DNA of 64,000 nucleotides, from positions 62,001 to 126,000 of the forward strand of contig JAWKZG010000003.1 of assembly GCA_041396125.1 (NCBI GenBank). Reading direction: 5' to 3'. Positions 1 to 9,524 of the stretch are shown piece by piece (position 1 is the stretch's first letter; each line of letters starts with the position of its first letter). The notes under the pieces are model-generated. The model saw nothing but the letters and a program-made list of their open reading frames with translations. It made no database searches and was not told where the DNA came from. A program made the position numbers and the translations under genes. The DNA is from JAWKZG01 sp041396125. GTDB taxonomy: Bacteria; Pseudomonadota; Gammaproteobacteria; Competibacterales; Competibacteraceae.

Positions 1-471
1 CCACGGCAGGCTGGCCATGCCCAACTTTTTGGCCGATTGCAGAATGCGCCCAAACAAGCTGCCCACAGCAATCAAAGGCACGGCAAAAACCGTCCACGCC
101 AGGGGATGATGATCGTATAAATCCACCGGCCCCAGATGAAGCCGACTCGCCACCAATGTGCCCATGATAAGTAGCACAGAGAGAGCCAGCGTCAGCAGAC
201 AATAGAAGCGAAAATATTCCCAGATGCCCCTATTGTCACCAATGTCAAAGCGGCCGGCCAGCACGCGTGGTGCGGCGCGATCCCCGCCTAATAACACCAG
301 GGTACCGCTCAGTGTTGCGAAGGCATACGCCACTTTGAAATCGCCGTAATCGTGTGCAGGTAGCAGCCTGGAAAGCCCGACATTGAACAGGTAATCCGCC
401 ATAAATCCACCGACGGCTACAACGAGGAGGATCTGCGAACCAGCCCGCAGGTAGGCCTTGTTTTCGGTCAT
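1..471 (-). CDS. Polysaccharide flippase-like membrane protein (partial, runs off the left edge)
   Basis: Starting at the ATG at 471 the minus strand stays open to the window edge, giving the first 157 residues. At least four hydrophobic segments are visible (about residues 13-32, 46-62, 88-107 and 124-143), separated by short basic or acidic loops. The stretch LSRLLPAHDYGDFKVAYAF (residues 33-51) is typical of the start of the oligosaccharide flippase (Wzx/MATE-like) superfamily, where an early helix is followed by a 'LP..yG.f' motif. Such proteins move lipid-linked sugars across the inner membrane. The rest of the gene and its neighbours lie outside the window. An exosortase system begins about 2.3 kb away, and exosortases commonly occur in exopolysaccharide-producing bacteria, but recG lies between. 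The family call is by eye from a fragment. Confidence 0.6.
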   Translation of the reverse strand, partial: MTENKAYLRAGSQILLVVAVGGFMADYLFNVGLSRLLPAHDYGDFKVAYAFATLSGTLVLLGGDRAAPRVLAGRFDIGDNRGIWEYFRFYCLLTLALSVLLIMGTLVASRLHLGPVDLYDHHPLAWTVFAVPLIAVGSLFGRILQSAKKLGMASLPW

Positions 472-614
472 AAGAAATAGACTCTTGCGACTTACGCACG
501 TTGGTAATGATATCGATGCTTTAATCGGTGCTGTGCGAACGGGCTTAACAGTTGTACGGGTCAAGCGCATCCCGACGTTAGTGCAGCAGGATGCAGTGAC
601 ACAGGAACCGTACC

Positions 615-2699
615 CTACACCGCGCCGTATTCCCGCCCCTGTCCGATCCAGCGCTGCACGATGGCTTCGGCGGCTTGCGGATGTTCTTGCAGCAGCCAGT
701 CGGCGGCTTTCTGGATGGTCGGCAGCATGTCTTCGTCACGCAGCAGATCGGCCACACGCAGATTCAGATCGCCGGTCTGCCGGGTGCCCAGCACTTCACC
801 GGGTCCACGCAGTTCCAGATCGCGCCGGGCGATGACAAAACCGTCACTGCTCTCGCGCAGGATTTGCAGACGGGCACGGGCTAGTTCCGACAGCGGCGGC
901 TGATACAGCAGCACACAATGGCTGTCTACGCTGCCGCGCCCGACCCGGCCGCGCAATTGATGTAATTGCGCCAGCCCCAGCCGTTCGGCATTCTCGATGA
1001 TCATCAAGCTGGCTTTAGGCACATCCACGCCGACCTCGATAACGGTAGTCGCGACCAGCAAATCCAGTCGGGCGGCTTTGAAGTCAGCCATGATGGCTTC
1101 TTTCTCGGCGCTTTTCAGACGGCCATGCACCAGCCCGATGCGCAACTCGGGCAGGGTTTCAACCAGTAATGCGGCGGCGTCTTCAGCAGCCTGGGCCTGC
1201 AGCACATCGGATTCCTCGATCAGAGTGCAGACCCAATACGCCTGCCGGCCGGCAGCGCAGGCCTGACGGATACGCTCGATCACCTCGGGCCGACGCGTGG
1301 TCGAGACAGCAACCGTTGTCACCGGCGTGCGACCGGGCGGTAGCTCGTCGATGACCGAGGTATCCAGATCGGCATACGCGCTCATCGCCAGCGTACGCGG
1401 AATCGGCGTTGCGGTCATGATCAGCTGATGCGGACAATACTGCCCGCGCCGGCCCTTTTCACGCAGCGCCAGGCGCTGATGCACACCGAAACGATGCTGC
1501 TCATCGATAATGACCAGCGCCAAATCCTTGAAGATTACTTCGTCCTGAAACAACGCATGCGTGCCAACCGCCAGTTGTGCGGTACCTGCACGCAGATCGG
1601 TCAGAACCTGCGCACGGGCTTTACCTTTGGTTTTGCCGCTGAGCCAGGCGATGCTGATACCGAGCGGCTGCAACCAGTCCTGTAAAGTGCGGTAATGCTG
1701 TTCAGCCAGCAACTCGGTGGGTGCCATCAAAGCAACCTGATAACCATTCGCCAGTGCCCGTAACGCGACCGCCACCGCCACCAGCGTTTTGCCGGAGCCG
1801 ACATCGCCCTGCACCAGTCGCAGCATCGGCGCGGATTGCTCCAGATCCTGCTGGATTTCTGCGATCACACGGTGCTGCGCCCGGGTCGGTGCAAATGGCA
1901 GTTGCTGCAGAAATTGCTGCAATAACGCATCATTAGCCTGCAGACGTGGCGCATCAATACTGCGCACCCGCTGGCGCAAATGACGCAGACTGAGCTGATG
2001 CGCCAGTAATTCCTCAAACGCCAGCCGCCGCTGCGCCGGATGACGCCCTTGCAACAGCTCGCGCTCAGCACTGGGCGGCGGTCGATGCAGGGTGTGTACA
2101 GCGTCCAGCAGCGGCAGCAAGTGCAATTTGTCACGTAAGGCATCGGGTAGATAATCCGGCCAGTTGGCGGGACTGATTTTATCCAGCACCTGATTAACCA
2201 GACCACGCAGCGTCAGCTGATGTACCCCCTCGGTGGTGGGATAAATCGGGGTCAGATACGGCTCCGGCGGCAAATCCTGTCCCGGCTCCAGCCGTTTGCA
2301 TTCGGGATGAAACATCTCCAGTGTGACCGCGCCGCTGCGGACTTCGCCATAACAGCGCAGGCGCACACCAGGACTGAGGGCGTTGCGCTGGGCCGCACTG
2401 AAGTGGAAAAAGCGCAGTGTCAGTGTGCCGCTGCCGTCGTACAGACGACAGATCAGCATGGCCCGCCGGCGACCGGTGACTTCGGTGCCTTGCACCTCGC
2501 CTTCGACCACCGCATCCAGCCCCGGCTGCAAACTGCTGATCGGCATCACCCGGGTACGATCCTGATAGCGCAAGGGCAAATGCAATAACACATCGGCCAG
2601 GCTATACAAGCCCAGCCGCTGTAATCGGGTGCTCATTTTCGGTCCTACGCCCTTAAGCGTGTCCAGAGCATGCTGTTCGAGAAGAGTGGTATCTGACAC
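615..2699 (-). CDS. recG: ATP-dependent DNA helicase RecG
   Basis: A 694-residue protein, the usual length for RecG. This superfamily 2 helicase remodels stalled replication forks and Holliday junctions. The N-terminal third carries the helix-hairpin start (DTLKGVGPKMSTRLQRLG, residues 13-30) and the OB-fold wedge domain. Helicase motifs follow in order: Walker A GDVGSGKT (298-305), DEQH box (399-402), TATPIPR (429-435) and motif VI QLRGRVGRG (581-589). All key residues are present and the frame is intact. The gene stands alone; in enterobacteria it sits near spoT and rpoZ, which are not seen here. The 143 bp between its stop and the flippase start shows no feature I can support. Very secure. 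Confidence 0.97.
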   Translation of the reverse strand: MSDTTLLEQHALDTLKGVGPKMSTRLQRLGLYSLADVLLHLPLRYQDRTRVMPISSLQPGLDAVVEGEVQGTEVTGRRRAMLICRLYDGSGTLTLRFFHFSAAQRNALSPGVRLRCYGEVRSGAVTLEMFHPECKRLEPGQDLPPEPYLTPIYPTTEGVHQLTLRGLVNQVLDKISPANWPDYLPDALRDKLHLLPLLDAVHTLHRPPPSAERELLQGRHPAQRRLAFEELLAHQLSLRHLRQRVRSIDAPRLQANDALLQQFLQQLPFAPTRAQHRVIAEIQQDLEQSAPMLRLVQGDVGSGKTLVAVAVALRALANGYQVALMAPTELLAEQHYRTLQDWLQPLGISIAWLSGKTKGKARAQVLTDLRAGTAQLAVGTHALFQDEVIFKDLALVIIDEQHRFGVHQRLALREKGRRGQYCPHQLIMTATPIPRTLAMSAYADLDTSVIDELPPGRTPVTTVAVSTTRRPEVIERIRQACAAGRQAYWVCTLIEESDVLQAQAAEDAAALLVETLPELRIGLVHGRLKSAEKEAIMADFKAARLDLLVATTVIEVGVDVPKASLMIIENAERLGLAQLHQLRGRVGRGSVDSHCVLLYQPPLSELARARLQILRESSDGFVIARRDLELRGPGEVLGTRQTGDLNLRVADLLRDEDMLPTIQKAADWLLQEHPQAAEAIVQRWIGQGREYGAV

Positions 2700-2807
2700 G
2701 GGTTTATTCTAGCCGGTTTTTTCACTGTTTTTTCACGCAATCTCCTGCCCGGCTTCACAGTCACTTCTTTTTCGCTCATCACACTGTCCGCCTGTTCGAC
2801 AACCCGG

Positions 2808-4340
2808 ATGCTGTACATGACTTGCGTTGCTACCCACGCCTCCGCTGATCATTTTCCAGATCGGCCCGTTCCAGACCGGCCAGCCTATCTGCCAGCACTG
2901 CTGCTGCTGAGTGCTGTATTCACGCTGGCCTGGTCACCGTTGCAGTGGCTGATTCAGTCCTGGTTTGATCCCTTGTACGGCAGCAGCGGACTGATCGTTG
3001 CTGCACTGGTGCTGGGCTTGCTGTTGTGGAGCGGCAGCAGTCCGCTGACCGCTGCGCCGCAGCACCGGCGTTTGGCCTGGGGCCTGTTACTGGCTACTGC
3101 ATTGGTGCGTCTGGCCGGTCAGGTGCTGGCCATCAATACGCTGAGTGCTGTCGCGCTGGCGCTGGATGTTTATGCGCTGGGACTGTTGCTGGGTCTGGCG
3201 CAACGCCGTCGGGCCATCGGGCCGGGTTGGCTGGCGTTATTGTTTCTGTGCGCCTTGCCGCTGGAACGAATCGCCCAGCGCCTGCTCGGTTACGGTTTAC
3301 AGCAGCTTTCCGCCGAGGCCTCGTGCCGTGTGCTCGGCACCGTTTTCACCCAGGTGCGCTGCGAAGGTGTGCGCATTCTGCTATATGGGCGCGATGTACT
3401 GGTTGATCTGCCCTGCTCCGGCAGCCGTGGCCTGCTGCTCATGCTGATTCTGTTCCTGACGCTGGCGACACTGCAACGCCCTGGCTGGCGGCGGGCAATC
3501 GCAGGAGCGACACTGTGCCTGATTGCGGCATTGCTCGCGAATGTGCTGCGAATTTGTACGCTGGCGCTGGGCATTGCTTTTGCCGAGCACTTGCCCGTCT
3601 CCGTTATGGCCTCGCACTGGCATGACCTGATCGGCTTGGCAGCGCTGGGCCTGGGTGCTTTGCCACTGTTGTTATGGGCGTCGTTCTGGGCTAGAACCGG
3701 TCTGACATCGCACGTAGCAGACAAAACCAGCCGCGTTAAGACCGCCATAATTCGCCCCCGCTATCGCTGGCCGGTACTCAGTGCTTTCCTGCTGTTAGCC
3801 ATATTAATCAATCTTATGCCGGCCCGGCCGGTAGATGTTGCCCAGGCCAGTGAGCCGCCCCGCTTACCGCTCAGTCTGGCTGGTGTACGGGCTGAACCCT
3901 TGCCGCTCAGCCCGCTCGAGCAAAATTATTTCCAACACTACGGTGGCGGTGCCGCGCGTGCCCGTTATGGCGAACTGAATCTGCTGCTGGTCAGCACTCA
4001 GGCACCGCTACGTCATCTACATGCCCCGGATGAATGCCTGAGCGGACTGGGTCATCAGGTGGAGTATCTGGGTCCGACTTACGCCGGCCTGCCCAGCGCG
4101 TTATACCGCAGCACCGATCCGCAGGGTCGGCAGTGGCGGATTACCGTGAGTTTTGTCTCTGATCAGGGCGACAGCGCCATCAGCGTGGCCGAAGCCGTCT
4201 GGCGCTGGTTGCAGAACCCCGCTGCACGCTGGACCCAGGTGCAACGTATCACGGCCTGGGCGCTGCCTGAATCCGACGCTCAGCGCTGGGATCAGGCGGT
4301 GGCTCGGGCACTTGAATTACCCCTTTCTCAATACCCATAA
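2808..4340 (+). CDS. Exosortase with fused EpsI-like C-terminal domain
   Basis: A 510-residue inner-membrane protein. Residues 28-290 contain about eight membrane segments and the exosortase catalytic set: C203 in VDLPCSGSRG, R248 in LLANVLRIC, and H272 in ASHWHDLIG. Exosortases cleave proteins with PEP-CTERM tails and hand them on for surface attachment. After a further membrane segment (about 317-335) comes a periplasmic domain of about 170 residues; its HAPDECLSGLGH motif resembles the EpsI domain often fused or adjacent to exosortases. The start is the ATG at 2808, with an alternative ATG at 2817. The next gene begins 12 nt downstream and is a VIT/VWA protein with a hidden PEP-CTERM tail, so the two form a dedicated enzyme/substrate pair. 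I cannot assign the exosortase subfamily with certainty. Confidence 0.9.
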   Translation: MLYMTCVATHASADHFPDRPVPDRPAYLPALLLLSAVFTLAWSPLQWLIQSWFDPLYGSSGLIVAALVLGLLLWSGSSPLTAAPQHRRLAWGLLLATALVRLAGQVLAINTLSAVALALDVYALGLLLGLAQRRRAIGPGWLALLFLCALPLERIAQRLLGYGLQQLSAEASCRVLGTVFTQVRCEGVRILLYGRDVLVDLPCSGSRGLLLMLILFLTLATLQRPGWRRAIAGATLCLIAALLANVLRICTLALGIAFAEHLPVSVMASHWHDLIGLAALGLGALPLLLWASFWARTGLTSHVADKTSRVKTAIIRPRYRWPVLSAFLLLAILINLMPARPVDVAQASEPPRLPLSLAGVRAEPLPLSPLEQNYFQHYGGGAARARYGELNLLLVSTQAPLRHLHAPDECLSGLGHQVEYLGPTYAGLPSALYRSTDPQGRQWRITVSFVSDQGDSAISVAEAVWRWLQNPAARWTQVQRITAWALPESDAQRWDQAVARALELPLSQYP

Positions 4341-4352
4341 GGAGTTATTACG

Positions 4353-6758
4353 ATGTTACGTATCCTGTTGCTGTGCATACTGGTTTATTTACCCGTTGCC
4401 CAGGCACAAAACAGCGCCCCGCCTAAAAATCCCGAGAACCCGTTGGGCGGTGTGCTGCAAGCCCGGATGAATGGCGAGACAATTCTGCTGCCGCATCTGA
4501 AAACCGATATTGAAGCGGATATTCAGGGCGATCTGGCAACCGTAACCGTGCGCCAGACTTTTCTGAATCCTGCCGATACGCCACTCAATGCGACCTATTT
4601 ATTTCCGCTCAATCAGGACGCGGCCGTGTATGAAATGATCATGGAGGTTGGTGAGGAACGCCTGCGGGCCGAGATTCAGCGTATCGAAGAAGCCCGCGCC
4701 ACCTTCAAAAAAGCCCAGCGTGAAGGTCGCAGCGCGGCGCTGCTCAGTCAACATCGGCCGAATATGTTCAGCCAGGATGTCGCCAATCTGATGCCGGGAT
4801 TACCGATCATTGTCACCCTGCGTTATGTGCAGCCGGTGCCGAAAATCGATGCAGACTATGAGCTGGTCATCCCGCTGGTAGTCGGACCACGTTACCAACC
4901 CCAGGGTGCAGGTGAACCGGCATTGTCACAACAAGCCACGGACGATGCCTTGCATCCGGTTGCGCTGAACGATACCGACGCAGCAGATACCGGACGCACT
5001 GTTGGCGGCGGCGTGCCACGCTGGCAGATGGATAATCCGCCCGCCCTGGCCGGTGGCGCTGATCGAAGCGAGAGCCAGACAGCATTTGGCCGCTGGGAAT
5101 TGCAGCAACTGCCGGCTTATCCACCGGTGGCGGGACTGGAGCTGCCAGCCGAAATTGCTGCTGAGCGGGTCGGTCTTACGATCAGACTGCAGGCGGGTCT
5201 GCCAATCCAGCAGGCCATCAGCCCGACCCATGTGTTACAACAGGAACAGCGCTCCGAACAATACTGGCAATTTCGCCTGGCCAGCGGCCGAACCCTGGCT
5301 AATCGCGATTTTATACTGCGCTATCGCCTGGCGGGACAGACAACACAAGCCGGTCTGCTGAGCTATTGGGATGAGCAACAGCAGCAAGGCTATTTCAGTG
5401 TGCTGCTGGAACCACCGGCGCAACCAGCCGCCAGCCAGATTAATCCGCGCGAAGTGGTGTTCGTACTGGATTGCTCCGGCTCCATGGCCGGTCTGCCGAT
5501 GGCTGCCAGCAAAAACCTGGCCCGCACCATGCTGGAACGGCTGCGAGCGGACGATTATTTCCGCATCATCCGCTTCAGCGATCGTGCGACTGAATTTTCC
5601 AGTCAGCCATTACCGGCAACCGCTGCCAACATCCAGCAGGGACAGCGTTACCTGGATACCCTGCAGGGTTCCGGCGGCACCGAAATGAGTTCCGGTATCC
5701 GCCAGGCCCTGGGCGCACCGCTGGCACCGGATACCTTGCGGCTGGTGGTGTTTCTGACGGATGGTTATATCGGCAATGAATTCGATATTCTGCGCCTGAT
5801 CGACCAGCAACTGGGCAATGCCCGGCTATATTCATTCGGGGTCGGGGCGGGGGTCAACCGGTTTCTGCTCACCGAAATGGCGCGGGTTGGCCGGGGATTT
5901 GTTCGCATCATGGACCCGACCAGCGAAAAACTGCACACAGTCGTCGAAGAACTGGCCGGTCGCTTGCAAACCCCGGTCCTGACCGATATCAGCATCGACT
6001 GGGGCGAACTCAACCCGCTCGAAGTCACCCCCGATCCCCTGCCTGATCTGTTTGCCGGCGAGTCTTTGCGTATTATGGGCCGCTATCAGCAATCCGGTTC
6101 TTATGTCATTACCGTACACGGCAAGGTAGCCGGACAAAGCGCCGCACTGCCGTTGCAGATTGCGCTGCCGCAACCGTCCGGGCACGAACTTGTTGCAGAC
6201 GACAATGCGTCAGACGATAACACCTCTGCAGGCCGCACCTTGGCAGGCCGCACCCTGGCAGGCCGCACCCTGGCACTGAGCTGGGCCCGCAGCAGAATTA
6301 AACACGCCATGCATCAGCTCAGTACGCCACGGCAGTTACGACCTGAAGGTCTCAGTGACACAGCGCTGAAGCAAACCATTACCCGACTGGGACTGGAGCA
6401 TGCGCTGGTAACCCAGTGGACAGCGTTCGTGGCGGTATCCGAGCGCATCTACAACCCTAATCCGCAGATCACTACCGACCTTGCCGGTGCCTTTATCGCA
6501 AGTCGCCGGGGTCAGTGAACTGGCGTATGGTAAAAGCGCTGTCAACCGGCCCGCATCACCCGCCGCACCCTTGCAGGCCGCACCTCTGCAGGCCGCACCT
6601 CTGCAGCTGGCGCAAGCGCCCACCCCCAATCTGGTCGGCAATGCCGCGCCGGAGCCAGCGCAATGGCTGGGTCTGGGATTGCTGGCTGCTTTACTGCTGC
6701 CTTCGCCTTGCGTCGCAGCGAACCGGCGAGCATCTCAAGCGGACGCCGTGCCGTATAA
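4353..6758 (+). CDS. VIT/VWA domain protein with PEP-CTERM tail, exosortase target (two compensating frameshifts)
   Basis: The uninterrupted frame runs 4353-6518 (721 residues). It has a signal peptide (about residues 1-18, ending in VAQA), a vault/inter-alpha-trypsin (VIT) domain (about 35-160) and a von Willebrand A domain whose MIDAS motif DCSGSMAG starts near residue 372, followed by the TDG motif. Just after the stop, the next frame encodes a Pro/Ala linker and APEPAQWLGLGLLAALLLP, and the original frame then resumes as FALRRSEPASISSGRR and a stop at 6756-6758. Removing one G from the G4 run at 6508-6511 and adding one base near 6700 gives a single 801-residue protein ending in a PEP motif, hydrophobic helix and Arg-rich tail. 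The gene follows the exosortase by 12 nt with a good ribosome site (AAGGAG). Predicted fate: secretion, exosortase processing and surface display; ligand unknown. Confidence 0.85.
6224..6278 (+). repeat. 15-bp tandem repeat, array 1 (unit like ctggcaggccgcacc)
   Basis: Three successive 15-bp units plus a partial one, differing at one or two bases and sharing the core gcaggccgcac. They are read in the main frame of the VIT/VWA gene as the repeated pentapeptide GRTLA, in a linker between the beta-rich region after the VWA domain and the conserved C-terminal helices. Confidence 0.85.
6569..6613 (+). repeat. 15-bp tandem repeat, array 2 (same unit as array 1)
   Basis: Two full units and a partial one of the same 15-bp repeat found 345 bp upstream. 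Here it is read in a different frame as the pentapeptide APLQA, forming the Pro/Ala linker in front of the PEP-CTERM tail. The same DNA unit thus codes two different low-complexity linkers in one gene. Confidence 0.8.
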
Positions 6759-6787
6759 GTCTGGGACGCTTATAAAAAAGGCACAAT

Positions 6788-9072
6788 ATGATTCCGCACT
6801 GGATTATCGCCGGCTTATGCTGGCTCCTGAGCAACAGCACCGTGGCGGCTGACTGGACTCCCCTGCCCGGTGCCCCGACACTGCCTCCGGCTGTACGGCA
6901 ACAGCTGGAGGCAGCACAAGCCGTCCGGTCCGACGAGCCGCCCCGCAGCCGACACCTGAATCCCGACGGCACAGCACGCTTCAGCAATCGGCTGGCATTG
7001 GCGCACAGCCCTTTTTGCTGCAGCATGCGCATAATCCGATCGACTGGCGACCCTGGAGTAATGAGGCGTTTGCCCAGGCGCGTGCGCTCAACCGACCCAT
7101 TTTGCTCAGTATCGGGTATTCCACCTGCCATTGGTGCCATGTGATGGAGCAGGAGTCATTCGAGGATATGGAGATCGCCCGGTTTATCAACGAACACTAT
7201 ATTGCTGTCATGGTAGATCGCGAAGAACGACCCGATATCGACTCGCTGTATATGCGTGCCGCGCTATTGCTGAATGGCAAGGGCGGCTGGCCCCTGACCG
7301 TCTGGCTGCGCCCGGACGGTACGCCGTTTTATGCAGAAACCTACCTGCCGCCACGTGATGGTGACCGGGGCATGCCGATGGGCCTTTTAAGTTATTTGCG
7401 AATCGTCAGCGCAACCTATGAGAGCCAGCCGGAACAGATCGAACAATTCGCCAGCCAGCTTAGCCAGTTGTTGCAGCAGAGCACCCGGCACAGTCCTGAT
7501 AGCAGCACAGCCTTGCCTGCTGCCGCCAGTCTTGCTCAGGCCGCGCAGTATTACCAGCAAAACAGCGATCCGTTCTACGGTGGCCTGGAGGGTGCGCCCA
7601 AATTCCCCAGCGGTTTACCCTTACGGTTCATGCTGCGCTATTACCTGCAGGGACAGGATCCCGGAAAATTTTAGATAACATCACCTTGACGCTGGAGCAA
7701 ATGGCGGCTGGCGGTTTGCGCGATCAGCTCGGCGGCGGCTTTCACCGCTACGCCATCGATCCGGGCTGGCGCGTCCCGCACTTCGAGCAGATGCTGTACG
7801 ACAATGCCCGGCTGGCACTCATTTATCTGGAGGCTTACCAGGTTACCGGTCGGGACGATTTTGCGATGATCGCCCGGATCGTACTGGACTTTATGCAGCG
7901 CGAACTGGGCGCTCCGCAAGGCGGTTTTTACACCGCTATTGACGCCGACACGCACGCCTGCCGGCACGCTGGAAGAAGGCCATTATTTCAGCTGGACACC
8001 GGACGAGCTAAGCGCCGTGCTGAACGCCGAACAGCTTCAGCTGGCGCAAACATTTTACGGCGTCAGCGAGCACGGTGAGCTGGATGGACGCAGTGTGCTG
8101 CACCGGGCAGTGTCAGTGCCTCAGCTGGCAACCCGGCTGCAACTGCCCGAAAGCACTGTTACAACCCGTCTGCAGCAGATCGGACAAACCCTGCTGGAGG
8201 CCCGCCGCCAGCGCCCGGCACCGCACCGGGACGAAAAAATCCTGACCGCCTGGAATGGTCTGGCTATTACGGCGTTTGCATATGGCGGCTGGGTGCTGAA
8301 CGAAGCGGCTTATATCGACCGGGCCGAACAGGCCGCCACATTCATCCTGCAACACCTGCGGCAGCAATCTCAGGATGGGGGGCGCTTAAAACGCAGCTTC
8401 TATGCCGGTCAGGCGCACTATAATGCCTATCTGGATGACTATGCTTATCTTATCGACGGTCTGCTCACACTGCTGCAGGTACGCGCTCAGCCGCGCTGGT
8501 TGCAAGCCGCCCGTGAACTGCAACAGGTTTTAGATCAGCATTATGCCGATCCTGCCGGTGGTTATTTTTCCACCAGTAACGATCATGAAACCCTGCTCCT
8601 ACGGGAAAAACCAGCGCTCGACAATGATCTCCCCAGCGGCAATTCCATCGCCCTGATGAATCTGCTGCGACTGGCCGAACTGACCCTGGATGACAGCTAT
8701 CGCGCTCGCGCTGACCAGCTATTACGCGCCTTCGGTAGCCGGCTTCAACAACAGCCGCAAGCGCTCGCCGAGATGCTGATCGGGCTGGATTATCGTCTGC
8801 AGGGCGGCCAGGAAATCGTAATCGTGATTCCGGCCGGGCAAACCGGTGAAACGCTGCTCACACCCCTGCGCCAGCATCTTTACCCGCATCGGGTGCAAGT
8901 GATCATGCCGGCAGACAGCGCGCTGGCCCAAGAAGCCGAGCACTGGCCACTGCTGGCCGGCAAGCGTGCACTACGTGACAAACCCACCGCGTACGTCTGT
9001 GAAAGCGGAACATGCCAGCTGCCCACCAGCGATCCGGCGGTGTTTTTACGGCAGCTGGGCTTGGCAGAATAA
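6788..9072 (+). CDS. DUF255 (YyaL/SPATA20-type) thioredoxin-fold protein, three frame breaks
   Basis: Three frame corrections join the fragments at about 6788-7016, 7012-7670, 7665-7955 and 7945-9072 into one 761-residue protein. It starts with a signal-peptide-like stretch (IIAGLCWLLSNSTVAA), then the DUF255 hallmark LLQHAHNPIDWRPW and a thioredoxin-like STCHWCHVMEQESFED motif. The (alpha/alpha)6-barrel region of the family follows (WRVPHFEQMLYDNARLAL, then KILTAWNGLAI, then LDNDLPSGNS). The first break is a missing T in the T5 run at 7012-7016, the second a missing base near 7655-7668, the third an extra base near 7950. Function of the family is unsettled; bacterial members are generally cytosolic, so the predicted export here is unusual. 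It lies 30 bp after the VIT/VWA gene and probably shares its transcript. Confidence 0.8.
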
Positions 9073-9166
9073 GCGGTTATTTCACCATGATGTACAGCCA
9101 GTTTTTAGCCAGCGAGCCACCGGGCGTATTAGCGCAACGCAGCAACACCTGCCTGGTGGTGGGATG

Positions 9167-9445
9167 CTATATGCCCGAGCGGAAGGTGTTGATAGCGTCG
9201 CGTTCCAGATTATGGAAACTGCTGGACACAAAATTAGCGGGCTCTTGATAGATCGGGCACATCAATTTGAAGCCTTTTTCCATATGCTCTTTTTTGCGCC
9301 GCTCCAGATCGTTGGTGATGCCAATATAGAATTCGCTATATTGCGGTTTATTGGCCAGTGCGTTCAGCACGCTGCGCAGATGAGCGATGACTGATTGATG
9401 ATCGAGCACATCGACATGAAGTTGATAGTCGTAGGTCAGTTGCAT
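9167..9445 (-). CDS. GIY-YIG nuclease-fold small protein (possibly cut short by an in-frame amber)
   Basis: The frame encodes 92 residues from the ATG at 9445, with a good ribosome site (GAGGG) 8 nt upstream. EFYIGITNDLERRKKEH (residues 38-54) is the GIY-YIG core, with Tyr, Arg and the expected spacing. Small single-domain members are of unknown function and differ from UvrC and homing enzymes. The frame ends at TAG (9167-9169) but continues in frame for 29 codons to TAA at 9077-9079. The extension NTPGGSLAKNWLYIMVK looks coding, so the stop may be a base error or a real truncation. The extended gene would end 5 nt from the convergent DUF255 stop. Confidence 0.75.
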   Translation of the reverse strand: MQLTYDYQLHVDVLDHQSVIAHLRSVLNALANKPQYSEFYIGITNDLERRKKEHMEKGFKLMCPIYQEPANFVSSSFHNLERDAINTFRSGI

Positions 9446-9524
9446 GATATTGATCCCTCATAAAAGGCAAGATGCCCTCCCTAGCGTAGTCGAAAATCTA
9501 TGGTTTTTCTGTCCGATAGCATGA

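Noticed and set aside
6224..6613. CRISPR-like repeats
   Set aside because: Units are 15 bp, contiguous and coding; there are no spacers and no cas genes.
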